Of a stretch of 64,000 bases of DNA, positions 44,944 through 55,188 are shown piece by piece. A model generated the notes under the pieces. It was given only the letters and a program-made list of their open reading frames with translations, had not been told where the DNA came from and ran no database searches. This DNA comes from an uncultured Paracoccus sp. (GTDB taxonomy: Bacteria > Pseudomonadota > Alphaproteobacteria > Rhodobacterales > Rhodobacteraceae): NCBI RefSeq assembly GCF_945915435.1, contig NZ_CAMEFG010000018.1, positions 1-64,000 on the forward strand, given 5' to 3'. Made by a program: the position numbers and the translations under genes. Within the stretch, counting starts at the first letter, position 1; every line of letters begins with the position of its first letter.

Positions 44944-45318
44944 ATGATCGACATCACACCCGACAAGGTTGCGCAAGTCATTGTTCTTGCGCGCGAATAT
45001 CAAAGCGGTATCGACGCTTGGGCGCATCAGGGCAGCCGCCGCAAGCAGCACGGCAACCGGACCGAGCTGCATGATTTCATCGAGGCGATGGATGACGACG
45101 AAAAGGCCTCGCTCGTGGCGGTGATGTGGATCGGGCGCGACACCTTCGACGCCAGCGAAATCGCCGAGGCGATCGCGACTGCCCGCAGCCAGAGCCATAC
45201 GCCGACCGAGGATTACCTGATGGCCGACCCGCAACTGGCCGATTACCTCGAAGCGGGGCTTGAGGCGCTTGGCATCTCGCCCGAGGATGAGACCGAGGCG
45301 ATCCAGCGCCCCGTCTGA
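44944..45318 (+). CDS. DUF3775 protein
   Basis: This 124-residue protein starts at ATG 44944 with caggag about 10 bases upstream. MIDITPDKVAQVIVLAREYQ with ELHDFIEAMDDDEKASLVAV and MWIGRDTF is the DUF3775 core, which is found in alphaproteobacteria. It is acidic, soluble and probably helical. No catalytic motif is known. It follows mutL by 54 bases on the same strand, so it may be cotranscribed with it. Function unknown. Confidence 0.85.
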   Translation: MIDITPDKVAQVIVLAREYQSGIDAWAHQGSRRKQHGNRTELHDFIEAMDDDEKASLVAVMWIGRDTFDASEIAEAIATARSQSHTPTEDYLMADPQLADYLEAGLEALGISPEDETEAIQRPV

Positions 45319-45391
45319 GACCCGCCCGGCAGACAGGCCGCGATCAGGGCGGCGTGGAAACCCGGCCCCGCCGAACGGGACCGGGCATCCC

Positions 45392-46582
45392 TCATTGCCG
45401 GGTCAGGCGGACAAGCTGGCCGCTGTCCTCGACCAGAAGATAGATCGAGCCGTCGCCGGCGACCTCGACATCGCGGACGCGGCCGATGCCCTGCGCCAGG
45501 TGCTGCTCGCCCGTGACCATGCCGTCTTCCAGCACCAGACGGACCAGCGCACTCGCCTGCAACCCGCCGATCAGGATATCGCCCTGCATTTCGGGAAACA
45601 TCTCGCCGTCGTAAAAGGCCATGCCGCTGGGTGCGATCACGGGGTCCCAGTAATAGACCGGCTGTTCCATCCCGTCCTGCGCGGTCTGGCCCTCGCCCAC
45701 CGGGCCGCCCCGGTATTCCTCGCCATAGGTGATGACGGGCCAGCCGTAGTTCTTGCCCGCTTCGGGCCGGTTCAATTCGTCGCCCCCCTTCGGGCCGTGC
45801 TCGACCGTCCAAAGCTGGCCGGTGGCGGGGTCGAGGGCCGCCGATTGCAGGTTGCGGTGGCCGTAGGACCAGATCTCGGGCAGGGCCTCGGCCTCGCCGA
45901 AATCGGGGCCGTTGGCGGCTGGCGCGCCGGTTTGCGGGTCGATCCGCAGCACCTTGCCGAAATGGGTCGTCAGGTCCTGCGACAATTCGCGCGGCTCGGG
46001 GTCCGAGCGTTCGCCGGTCGTCACGAACAGCATCCCGTCCTGATCGAAGACCAGCCGCGAGCCGAAATGCTTGTCCGAGGCCCATGCGGGTTGCTGCTGG
46101 AAGATCACGCGCACATCGTCCAGCGCCGTGCCCTCGGCGTTCAGCGTGCCGGTGGCGACGGCGGTGGCATTGGTGCCGTCGCCGCGCGGTTCGGCATAGC
46201 TGAGCCAGATCTGGCGGGTTTCCTCGAAGTCGGGGGCGATGGCCACGTCCAGCAGGCCGCCCTGGCCGCGCGCATCGACCTCGGGGATGCCCTCGATGGG
46301 GTCCGAGACGTGGCCATCGGTGCCGACAAGCCGCAGGTTGCCGGACTTCTCGGTCACCAGCAGCCAGCCGTCGGGCAGTTCGGCCATGCCCCAGGGCGAA
46401 TCCAGCGCGTCGGTGACGACGGCCTGCGCGACCTCGAACTGGGGCGCGATCTCGGGCGCGCGGGTCTGCTGCTCGAATGCGGGTTGCTGATCGGGCGCAT
46501 TGGGTGGCTGGCTGTTGAGCTGCGCCGAGGCGCAACTGGCCGCGAATATCGCCGCGAGGGTGATCGGGCTGGCGTATTTCAT
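45392..46582 (-). CDS. PQQ-dependent aldose sugar dehydrogenase
   Basis: This 396-residue exported beta-propeller starts at ATG 46582; the signal peptide may be lipidated (AAIFAASCASAQ). The propeller begins at LDSPWGMAELPDGWLLVTEKSG and includes QDGMLFVTTGER and IWSYGHRNLQSAALDPATG, the conserved part of soluble glucose dehydrogenase-like enzymes (YliI/Asd family). These oxidise aldose sugars in the periplasm, passing electrons to the respiratory chain. The residues 25-50 are a Gln/Pro/Ala-rich linker. PQQ synthesis genes are not in the window. It follows the P60 gene on the same strand with a 72-base gap. Confidence 0.9.
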   Translation of the reverse strand: MKYASPITLAAIFAASCASAQLNSQPPNAPDQQPAFEQQTRAPEIAPQFEVAQAVVTDALDSPWGMAELPDGWLLVTEKSGNLRLVGTDGHVSDPIEGIPEVDARGQGGLLDVAIAPDFEETRQIWLSYAEPRGDGTNATAVATGTLNAEGTALDDVRVIFQQQPAWASDKHFGSRLVFDQDGMLFVTTGERSDPEPRELSQDLTTHFGKVLRIDPQTGAPAANGPDFGEAEALPEIWSYGHRNLQSAALDPATGQLWTVEHGPKGGDELNRPEAGKNYGWPVITYGEEYRGGPVGEGQTAQDGMEQPVYYWDPVIAPSGMAFYDGEMFPEMQGDILIGGLQASALVRLVLEDGMVTGEQHLAQGIGRVRDVEVAGDGSIYLLVEDSGQLVRLTRQ

Positions 46583-46654
46583 CCCATGTCCTTTCCGTCC
46601 GAAATCAATACGCAACGGAAACGGGCAGGCCGCACCGGGGGTTCCCTGCCGCGG

Positions 46655-47494
46655 TCAGGGAAAGGCGGTTCTGCCTGCCGGACCGGGCCGCCGTGCGCCC
46701 AGGAAGGGACCTTCCCCCTGCGCCTCGATGCGGGTGATGGCGTCGCGGATCGGCTCGACGGTGACGGCCATGACATTGGCGGTCGCGTGGACCATCTGCC
46801 GGTCGTCCAGCGCCATCGCGACATGGCCGGGCCAGAAAAGCAGGTCGCCGCGCCGGATTTCCGTGACTGCCGGGAACGCCTTTTCCTGCATGTCGCTGTC
46901 GCCGGGGCAGGCGATGGCGCAAGCCGCCAGCGCGCCCTGCGCCAGACCCGAGCAATCGATTCCCCGGCGGCTGTTGCCACCCCACAGATAGGGCGTGCCC
47001 AGCAGCGACAGCGCGACGGCGGCGGGGTCGGTCGCGGGTTCGGCGCCAAGATGCATCATCGGGACCCAGCCCCCGCTGCCAAGGCGCGCAAATCGCCCCT
47101 GCGTCCCGATGACCGAGACGCGCGCGCCAAGCGAAAGCCCCGCCGTCTCGGGCAGTTTCAGGTCGGGACCGGGATAGACATGGGTGGCGGGGGCGGTGAC
47201 GCGGTGGGTGATCTGCGCCACGTCCTCGGCCAGCGTATCGTCGCGCAGCCAGCCGCAATAGCCGTCCAGCGCGGCCTGGACAAAGCTGAACCCGTCGCGG
47301 TTGTCGATCACCGTCACATCGGCGCCGAAATTCACCTGCCGGTCGCGCTTGCCGCCCGGTTCGCGCAGCAGATCGGCCAGCGGAACCGCCAGCCGCGCGG
47401 GCCGCCCGGCGGTATAGGCGGGGCGGTCCAGCCGCCCGCGCAGGCTGTCCAGCGCGATGCGCTCGGTGGCCGGGGTCAGGCGGGGGTCGGTCAT
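46655..47494 (-). CDS. NlpC/P60 family peptidase with SH3 domains
   Basis: This 279-residue protein starts at ATG 47494 and ends with the NlpC/P60 cysteine-peptidase domain. The catalytic set is C181 in GIDCSGLAQ, H224 in WPGHVAMAL, and H236 in MVHATA. The N-terminal half has two SH3-like segments (VNFGADVTVIDNRDGFSFVQ, LSLGARVSVIGTQGRFARL). It would cut gamma-D-glutamyl-meso-diaminopimelate bonds in peptidoglycan peptides. It has no signal peptide, as for enzymes that recycle muropeptides in the cytoplasm. It overlaps the M17 aminopeptidase gene by four bases, so both may act in peptide recycling. Confidence 0.9.
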   Translation of the reverse strand: MTDPRLTPATERIALDSLRGRLDRPAYTAGRPARLAVPLADLLREPGGKRDRQVNFGADVTVIDNRDGFSFVQAALDGYCGWLRDDTLAEDVAQITHRVTAPATHVYPGPDLKLPETAGLSLGARVSVIGTQGRFARLGSGGWVPMMHLGAEPATDPAAVALSLLGTPYLWGGNSRRGIDCSGLAQGALAACAIACPGDSDMQEKAFPAVTEIRRGDLLFWPGHVAMALDDRQMVHATANVMAVTVEPIRDAITRIEAQGEGPFLGARRPGPAGRTAFP

Positions 47495-48891
47495 TTCAGC
47501 ACCTCGGGCAGGGTGTTCAGGACGGCGCGCATCGCCTGCCCGGTGCCCCCCTTCGGCCTGCCGGGCGCGGCAGAGGGTTGCCAGCCGTAGATGTCGAAAT
47601 GGACGTAATGCCCTGCCTGCCCGACGAAGCGGCGCAAGAACAGCGCCGCCGTCACCGAACCCGCGAAACCGCCGCCGGGGGCGTTGTCCAGGTCGGCGGT
47701 GGCGGGTTCGATCATCTGCTCGTAAGGGTCCCACAGGGGCAGGCGCCAGACCGGGTCGGCGCTGGTCAGCCCGACGCGCTGGATCGTCGCGGCCAGATCG
47801 TCGTCGTCGCAGTAGAAGGGCGGCAGATCCGGCCCCAGCGCCACCCGCGCCGCGCCGGTCAGCGTCGCCATCGAGACCAGCAGGTCGGGCGATTCCTCAT
47901 CCGCCCATGCCAGCGCATCGGCAAGGATCAGGCGGCCCTCGGCGTCGGTGTTGTTGACCTCGACCGTCAGGCCCTTGCGGCTGCGCAGGATGTCGCCGGG
48001 ACGGAAGGCATTGGCGGATATGGCGTTTTCCACGACCGGCAGGATCACTCGCAAGGACATGTCGCGGGTGCGGCCAAGGCGGCACAGCATCTCGGCCAGG
48101 CCCAGGACGCTGGCCGCCCCGCCCATGTCCTTCTTCATCAGCGCCATCGACGACGGGGGCTTGATGTCCAGCCCGCCGGTGTCGAAGCACACCCCCTTGC
48201 CCACCAGCGTCACGCGCGGCCCCTTGCCCGCAAAGCGCAGGTCGATCAGCCGGGGCGCCTGTGCCGCCGCCCGGCCCACCGCGTGGATCATCGGGAAGCC
48301 CTGCGCCAGCAGGTCGTCGCCGGTGACGACCGCGATTTCGGCGCCGTGGCGGGCGGCCAGCGCGCGTGCGGCTGCCTCGAGATCGTCCGGCCCCATGTCC
48401 GAGGCGGGCGTGTTGATCAGGTCGCGCGCCAGATATTCACCCCAGGCAAGGGCCAGCACATGATCGGCGTCCACGCCCTGGGGGCAGACCAGCCGGGCGC
48501 GGGCGGCCTCGGCCTGCTTGTAGCGGTCGAAGCGGTATTCGGCCAGCAGCCAGCCAAGCGCGCCCAGCGTCAGGTCCAGCCCCCGCGTGTCGCCCTGCAA
48601 GCGCCAGTTGCCTTCGGGCAGCGTTTCCGCCGCGCGGGCCAGCGCATGGCGGATGCGTGGCGCGCGGCCCTTGGCGGGGGGCTTGCCCAATCCGTAAAGC
48701 GCCCCCGCCAGCCGCCCGTCGGGGCCGGGCAGCGGGCAGACCTGGCCCGCGCGGGCGGCAAAGCCGTTGTCCCCGGCCCAGGCGATGGCGCCATCCGGCA
48801 GGTCGCCGGGCCAGAGCGGGCCGTCCTCGCCCGGTCTGACCAGCCAGAGCGGCAGGCTGTCCTGATCGGGTGGGGCGAATTCCGGTTGCAT
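47491..48891 (-). CDS. Leucyl aminopeptidase family protein (M17)
   Basis: This 466-residue cytoplasmic two-metal aminopeptidase starts at ATG 48891 (MQPEFAPPDQD). The conserved C-terminal domain carries VGKGVCFDTGGLDIKPPSSM, MKKDMGGAASVLGLAEML and the family signature NTDAEGRLILADAL. An N-terminal domain of about 150 residues is poorly conserved. It removes N-terminal residues from peptides. The downstream P60 peptidase gene is coupled by a four-base overlap, so the pair probably processes peptides from cell wall or protein turnover. Confidence 0.95.
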   Translation of the reverse strand: MQPEFAPPDQDSLPLWLVRPGEDGPLWPGDLPDGAIAWAGDNGFAARAGQVCPLPGPDGRLAGALYGLGKPPAKGRAPRIRHALARAAETLPEGNWRLQGDTRGLDLTLGALGWLLAEYRFDRYKQAEAARARLVCPQGVDADHVLALAWGEYLARDLINTPASDMGPDDLEAAARALAARHGAEIAVVTGDDLLAQGFPMIHAVGRAAAQAPRLIDLRFAGKGPRVTLVGKGVCFDTGGLDIKPPSSMALMKKDMGGAASVLGLAEMLCRLGRTRDMSLRVILPVVENAISANAFRPGDILRSRKGLTVEVNNTDAEGRLILADALAWADEESPDLLVSMATLTGAARVALGPDLPPFYCDDDDLAATIQRVGLTSADPVWRLPLWDPYEQMIEPATADLDNAPGGGFAGSVTAALFLRRFVGQAGHYVHFDIYGWQPSAAPGRPKGGTGQAMRAVLNTLPEVLK

Positions 48892-48957
48892 CTTCAACAC
48901 CTGTCCTGACTGTCCGGCGCAGCCTATCGCGCCTGCGGGCGACCGCAACCCCCGGCC

Positions 48958-49335
48958 TCAGGGGGGATCGGTCCCGTCCCAGATTTCCGTCAGCGAGCGG
49001 TTGCCGATCCGTTCCAGCCGCGCCAACACCGCCTGCAACGCCAGGCGGTCGCCCCGTTCGGCGCATTGGCCGGCATCGACGGCGACGGCGGCCAGCGTCA
49101 CCAGCCCCACCTGCCAGGCCAGCCGCGACAGCCGGTCGGCATGGGCCGCGACCCGCGCGCAATCGTCCGCCGCCGCCGCGTGCAGCGTTTCGCGCAGGCC
49201 GATGGCCAGTTGTTCCAGCGCCGCGCCGATCAGTTCATGCGCGGCGCGGCGGCCCAGTTCCGCCACGATTTCGTCCAGCCGGCGCTGGTCGATCCTTACA
49301 TCTTCATCCACGGACAAGACCGCGACCTTGAGCAT
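48958..49335 (-). CDS. Small helical protein of unknown function
   Basis: This gene encodes 125 residues from ATG 49335 (MLKVAVLSVDEDVRIDQRRL). It is predicted to be almost entirely helical and rich in Ala, Leu, Arg and Asp (AAHELIGAALEQLAIGLRET), with no membrane segment or signal peptide. The length and helical profile would allow a histidine-phosphotransfer-type bundle, but I see no clear phosphoacceptor motif, so I do not call one. It is upstream of the M17 aminopeptidase gene on the same strand (66 bases) and divergent from the carbonic anhydrase gene. Confidence 0.7.
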   Translation of the reverse strand: MLKVAVLSVDEDVRIDQRRLDEIVAELGRRAAHELIGAALEQLAIGLRETLHAAAADDCARVAAHADRLSRLAWQVGLVTLAAVAVDAGQCAERGDRLALQAVLARLERIGNRSLTEIWDGTDPP

Positions 49336-49398
49336 GGGGCACCCGCCATGATTGCTTGCAACACGGCCTTGGGTGACATGATTGCGTCAAGAATTCGT

Positions 49399-49404
49399 TA
49401 TGAT
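49399..49404 (+). promoter_or_regulatory. Candidate -10 element of the carbonic anhydrase gene
   Basis: TATGAT at 49399-49404 matches the -10 consensus in five of six positions and lies in a locally AT-rich stretch. It is about 70 bases before the start codon. The best -35 (GTGACA, 49373-49378) is 20 bases away, rather far, so this promoter is only tentative. Confidence 0.35.
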
Positions 49405-49472
49405 GCGCGGAATAAACCTCTCGAACTTTATGCATTTCGGGGCTATCCAAGGCGCAAATCAGATGAGTCCCG

Positions 49473-50120
49473 ATGATGTCGATCCGCCCATTGCCCCAAT
49501 ATCTCGTCCAGCGTTATCACGGATGGAAAGCCACGACCTACAGCGAAAATCGCGCGTGGTTCCGGCGACTTGAGGAAGGCGGGCAGCGTCCGCGCGCCAT
49601 GGTCATCGCCTGCTGCGACGCGCGCGTCCACGTCACCACCATCTTCGGCGCCGAATCGGATGAGTTCTTCATCCACCGCAATATCGCCAACCTCGTCCCG
49701 CCCTATGCGCCCGACGGGGAACAGCATGGGACCTCGGCGGCGGTGGAATATGCGGTCAAGACGCTGAAGGTGCCGCACCTGCTGGTGGTGGGCCATTCGA
49801 ATTGCGGGGGCGTGCGCGGCTGTCATGCGATGTGTTCGGGCAGCGCGCCCGACCTTGAGGAAAAGACCAGCTTCGTCGGCCGCTGGATGGACATCCTGCG
49901 CCCCGGCTATGAACGCGTGACCGACCTGCCCGCCGAGGACCAGATTTCCGCGCTGGAACGCGAGGCGGTGCTGATCTCGCTGGAAAACCTGATGACCTTC
50001 CCCTTCGTGCGCGAGGCGGTCGAGGCCGAGGAACTGTCCCTTCACGGCGTCATCCACCTGATCGGCGAGGGCGGGTTGCTGCATTACGACGCTGAAAAGG
50101 GCGAATTCGTCCTGGTCTGA
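49473..50120 (+). CDS. Beta-class carbonic anhydrase
   Basis: This 215-residue enzyme interconverts CO2 and bicarbonate. The zinc and catalytic residues are C47-x-D49-x-R51 in ACCDARV, and H108 and C111 in GHSNCGGVRG. EEKTSFVGRWM and LEREAVLISLENLMTFPFV in the C-terminal half are typical of the plant-type beta subclass. The start is ATG 49473; the ATG at 49476 is equally possible. Its last 37 bases overlap the 3' end of the converging glycosyltransferase gene (50084-50120), an unusually long convergent overlap. Confidence 0.96.
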   Translation: MMSIRPLPQYLVQRYHGWKATTYSENRAWFRRLEEGGQRPRAMVIACCDARVHVTTIFGAESDEFFIHRNIANLVPPYAPDGEQHGTSAAVEYAVKTLKVPHLLVVGHSNCGGVRGCHAMCSGSAPDLEEKTSFVGRWMDILRPGYERVTDLPAEDQISALEREAVLISLENLMTFPFVREAVEAEELSLHGVIHLIGEGGLLHYDAEKGEFVLV

Positions 50121-51058
50121 TCCGCCGCCTGCCCGATCAGCCCGGCAAGGCCCCGCCTGGTGCGCGGGCTGGCCAGCGCGCCCGACAGCGACAGGATGCC
50201 GGGGTTGACGATCTCGGCCACCGTGGCGGGGTCCAGGTCGATGGGCTGGGGCGGGATGCGCCGCGTCGCCATCCATTCCGCGACGCCCTGCCAGACCTTG
50301 GCGCGGGCGGCGGTGCGGGCGGGGCTGAGATAGCCGCTGGCCTCGGATTGCGTCAGGGAATCGGCGGTTTCGATCTTGGTCAGCAAGGGTTCCTCGATGA
50401 TCCAGACAAGCTGGCCGGACAGGACGATGCGGTTGCGGAATTCCCGGTCCTCCTCGATCGAATCGGCATAGCCGCCAAGCTGGGCGAAGATGCGCGGGTG
50501 AAACAGGCCCGAGTTGACATGCAGCCAGTCCCCCGGCACCCGGTCGCCCATCTGGACGTTGGGAAAGACGTCGTCGACGATCGAGATATCGCGCCGGATC
50601 GTCACCTGCCGCCCGTCGGGCAGGATCAGGTCGTGATGGGCAAAGACCGCGCCCAGTTCCATCCGTGCCGTTGCGGGCCGGTCCAGGATGTTCCAGTTCA
50701 GGCAGGGATCGGGCCGCAGCCCGGTCCGGCCAAGCGCGCGCGCCTGGCGCAGCAGCTTGTCGGGATGGGGCCGGTCGTCGGAATCGTGGAAGGTGACGGC
50801 CCGCGTCCCCGCCAGCATGATGCCCATGTTCTTGGCCGGTCCGGTGCCGGTATTCTTCGCCAGCCGGATCAGCGCCAGTTGCGGATGGCCCGCGAATTCC
50901 CCCATCGCCTGCCATGTCCCGTCGGCCGAGCCGTCATCCACCGCGATCACGATGCAATCGGGGTGCGACTGTTCCAGCGCGGCGCGGATCGCCTTGCCGA
51001 TCAGGTTGCGCCGGTTCAGCACGGGGATCACGATGGCGGCGGGCAGGTCATGGCTCAT
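50084..51058 (-). CDS. Glycosyltransferase family 2
   Basis: This 324-residue GT-A type enzyme starts at ATG 51058. The N-terminal nucleotide-binding fold shows AIVIPVLNRRNLIGKAIRAA and IVIAVDDGSADGTW, and D-S-D-D at about 91-94 is the metal-binding motif. The last 110 residues (DADSLTQSEASGYLSP through PASPRTRRGL) have no obvious membrane segment, so it is soluble or peripheral. It would add a sugar to a surface polymer or glycolipid. It stands alone, converging on the carbonic anhydrase gene. Confidence 0.87.
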   Translation of the reverse strand: MSHDLPAAIVIPVLNRRNLIGKAIRAALEQSHPDCIVIAVDDGSADGTWQAMGEFAGHPQLALIRLAKNTGTGPAKNMGIMLAGTRAVTFHDSDDRPHPDKLLRQARALGRTGLRPDPCLNWNILDRPATARMELGAVFAHHDLILPDGRQVTIRRDISIVDDVFPNVQMGDRVPGDWLHVNSGLFHPRIFAQLGGYADSIEEDREFRNRIVLSGQLVWIIEEPLLTKIETADSLTQSEASGYLSPARTAARAKVWQGVAEWMATRRIPPQPIDLDPATVAEIVNPGILSLSGALASPRTRRGLAGLIGQAADQTRTNSPFSAS

Positions 51059-51119
51059 GTCGTTTCGGCACCTTTCCCGCCCTCTTTACCGCACGAGGTC
51101 TTAAGAAAAGGTAAACCCG

Positions 51120-52601
<1,482 letters not shown>

Positions 52602-52645
52602 GGATTTTCCCCCTTACCCGAATGTTCCGCGTGGGCGCGGGCCTG

Positions 52646-54175
52646 TCAACCGGCGGCGTTTTCGCGCATCCAACCGTCCACGGCCTGCGCCTGCGCCTCG
52701 TCCAGCCGCAGCCCCAGCTTCGAGCGGCGCCACAGCGCGTCCTCTCCGCTGCGGGCGAATTCGTGGCGGACCATCCAGCGCAATTCGGCCTCGGACAGGG
52801 TGGCGCCGAAATCGCGGCCCTGCGGAGCGTCCAGGATGGTGCGGGCGTCGGTGCCATAGGCGCGCACCATGCGCAGCGCATGGGCGGGGGTAATGGCGTG
52901 ACGCTCCTGCAATTCCTGCGCCAGCCGGTCCACGCCATCCACGGCGAAATCGCCGCCGGGCAGGGGAACGCCCGCCGTCCATGCCGGGCTGGCCGCCGGA
53001 AAGAAGGGCGCCAGCCTTTCCAGCGCATGTTCGGCAAGGCGGCGGTAGGTCGTGATCTTGCCGCCGAAGATATTGAGGCAGGGCGCGTCATCCCCCCCCT
53101 GATCCAGCGCCAGCGTATAGTCCCGCGTCGCCGCCGTGGCCGAGGACGCCCCGTCGTCGTAAAGCGGGCGCACCCCCGAATAGGTCCAGACGATCTGGTC
53201 GCGCGTCACCGGGCGCTTGAAATAGCGGCTGGCGAAATCGCACAGATATTGCTGTTCCTCGGGCGTGCAGGTCGGCGGGGCCGAGGCGTCGGGATGGTCC
53301 TGATCGGTGGTGCCGATCAGCGTCAGGTCGCCCTGCCACGGAATCGCAAAGATGATGCGCCCGTCGGGTCCCTGGAAGAAATAGGCCTTGTCGTGGTCGA
53401 AAAGGCGCGGCACGACGATATGGCTGCCGCGCACCAGCCGCACCGACTGGCGGGTGGGCAGGTCGATCACGTCATGGATGACATCGCCGATCCACGGCCC
53501 GGCGGCATTCACCAGCGCCCGCGCCCGATATGTCCGGCCATCGTGCAAGGTGACATGCCACAGCCCGTCCCGGCGCCGGGCCTGGGTGACGCGGGCGCGC
53601 GTCAGGACCTGTGCGCCCCTTTGCGCCGCGTCGCGCGCATTCAGCGCCACCAGCCGCGCATCGTCCACCCAGACGTCGCTGTATTCATAGGCCCGCGCCA
53701 GCCGGTCCTGCAACGGCGCGCCCTCGCGCGCGCGGCGCAGGTCCAGCGCGGTGGTGCCGGGCAGGATCCTGCGGCCGCCCAGGTGGTCGTAGAGAAACAG
53801 CCCCGCCCGGATCAGCGCGGCGGGACGGCGGCCCCGCGCCCAGGGCATCACCCGCGCCAGCATCCGCGAGACCGGCGTATCGGATTCGAAGCGCATCTCC
53901 GGGTCCAGCGGCAGCACGAAGCGCATGGGCCGCGCGATATGGGGCATGGCGCGCAGCAGGACCTCGCGTTCGCGCAGGGCCTCGCGGACGAGGCGGATCT
54001 CCAGGAATTCCAGATAGCGCAGCCCGCCGTGGAACAGCTTGGTCGAGGCGCTGGAGGTCGCCTGCGCCAGGTCGCCCTGCTCGGCCAGGGTGACCGACAG
54101 GCCCCGCCCCGCCGCGTCGCGGGCGATGCCGCAGCCGTTGATGCCGCCGCCGATGATGAAGATATCCGATGTCAC
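52646..54175 (-). CDS. glpD: Aerobic glycerol-3-phosphate dehydrogenase
   Basis: GlpD oxidises glycerol-3-phosphate to dihydroxyacetone phosphate at the inner membrane, passing electrons to ubiquinone. I chose GTG 54175 (TSDIFIIGGG), with aaggca upstream, because it aligns with family starts. The FAD site is IIGGGINGCGIARDAAGRGL, then TSSASTKLFHGGLRYLE. The C-terminal DAO_C domain includes NIFGGKITTYRRLAEHALE. Length (509) is normal. It is the upstream gene of the glpD-glpK pair. The glycerophosphodiesterase at 17656 could supply its substrate. Confidence 0.97.
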   Translation of the reverse strand: MTSDIFIIGGGINGCGIARDAAGRGLSVTLAEQGDLAQATSSASTKLFHGGLRYLEFLEIRLVREALREREVLLRAMPHIARPMRFVLPLDPEMRFESDTPVSRMLARVMPWARGRRPAALIRAGLFLYDHLGGRRILPGTTALDLRRAREGAPLQDRLARAYEYSDVWVDDARLVALNARDAAQRGAQVLTRARVTQARRRDGLWHVTLHDGRTYRARALVNAAGPWIGDVIHDVIDLPTRQSVRLVRGSHIVVPRLFDHDKAYFFQGPDGRIIFAIPWQGDLTLIGTTDQDHPDASAPPTCTPEEQQYLCDFASRYFKRPVTRDQIVWTYSGVRPLYDDGASSATAATRDYTLALDQGGDDAPCLNIFGGKITTYRRLAEHALERLAPFFPAASPAWTAGVPLPGGDFAVDGVDRLAQELQERHAITPAHALRMVRAYGTDARTILDAPQGRDFGATLSEAELRWMVRHEFARSGEDALWRRSKLGLRLDEAQAQAVDGWMRENAAG

Positions 54176-54335
54176 GTCCTTGCCTTTGCGCGAATGGCCT
54201 TCCACCAAGGTAGTCCAACGCGGCGAAGGAAATGTCAAAACGAACCTTGTCCCGGCCGGGCGCCTTGCCGTGATCCGGGGCCGGTTCCCACGGGTCGGCA
54301 ACGCCGTCCGGGTCCGCCTGCCGCCCGCCTGCGAA

Positions 54336-54363
54336 AAGGCCCCGCCAAAAGGGGCGGGGCCTT
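54336..54363 (-). terminator. Terminator of the exbB-exbD-tonB operon
   Basis: aaggccccgcc (54336-54346) pairs with ggcggggcctt (54353-54363) around 6 bases, and read on the minus strand is followed by TTTT. It lies immediately after the tonB stop. Confidence 0.85.
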
Positions 54364-54369
54364 GGGCAA

Positions 54370-55188
54370 TCAGCGGATCCTGACGGGAATCGCCATGTTC
54401 GTTTGCTGCCCGCTTGGCGGCGGCGGCAGGCGGGGAAGCCGCTGCGCCTGGCGGGCCAGCACCGCATCCAGTTGCGCATCGCCCGTCGATCCGGCGATCT
54501 GCGCCCCGACCACGCTGCCATTGCCCGAGATGGTGACGTTGACCGTAGTGGTCAGCCCGCGCGCGCGTCCGACATTGGCGCGCTGCATGTGGCGCGCGAC
54601 GCGGCCCTGGATCTGCTGCTGCCAGTTTGCCCGCTGTTGCGCGGTCGGTGCGTTGCCCTGCTGCGGGGCGGCGCTGCGCTGGCCCTGCGGCGCCTGCACC
54701 TGCGTCGCCGCGGTCGAGGCGCGTTGCTGCTGCTGGCGGCGTTCGGGCTGGGGTTCGCGGCGTTCGACCTGACGCGGTTCGGGCGGCTGGCGGCGCTCGG
54801 GGCGCGCGCGCGGACGTTCCGAGCGATGCAGCACCACCGCATCCGGCGGGGGCGGCAAGATTGAGCTCATGTCCGGCATCGGTTCCAGTTCGGGCAGTTC
54901 CAGCGGTTCGACGAGTTCTTCGGGTTCCGGCTCCGGTTCGGGTTCGGGTTCCGGTTCTTCCTCGACCACCTCTTGCAGATCCTCGGATTCGTGGTCGTCC
55001 AGGGGGGCGGCGGCCTCGGCATAGGGGGCCAGGTCGACGAAGACCGGGTCGGGCATGCCCGCGACCTGCGCGGCCTCGGCGTTGCGCATCAGCCAGGCGG
55101 CAGTGGCGACATGGGCGCTGAAAACCAGCGCGCCTGCCGCCGTCCATGCCAGCCCGTCGCGAATCCACTGCCTGCCTGCGGAACTCAT
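54370..55188 (-). CDS. tonB: TonB energy-transducing protein
   Basis: TonB spans the periplasm and transmits the proton gradient to outer-membrane receptors. The 272-residue protein has an N-terminal anchor (WIRDGLAWTAAGALVFSAHVA), a Glu-Pro dipeptide region (about residues 75-90, encoded by a hexamer-rich tract near 54921-54956), an Arg/Gln/Pro linker, and a C-terminal domain (VARHMQRANVGRARGLTTTV, NVTISGNGSVVGAQIAGSTG). It overlaps exbD by four bases. Its terminator follows. It is divergent in direction from hmuSTUV and should energise haem import. Confidence 0.94.
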   Translation of the reverse strand: MSSAGRQWIRDGLAWTAAGALVFSAHVATAAWLMRNAEAAQVAGMPDPVFVDLAPYAEAAAPLDDHESEDLQEVVEEEPEPEPEPEPEPEELVEPLELPELEPMPDMSSILPPPPDAVVLHRSERPRARPERRQPPEPRQVERREPQPERRQQQQRASTAATQVQAPQGQRSAAPQQGNAPTAQQRANWQQQIQGRVARHMQRANVGRARGLTTTVNVTISGNGSVVGAQIAGSTGDAQLDAVLARQAQRLPRLPPPPSGQQTNMAIPVRIR

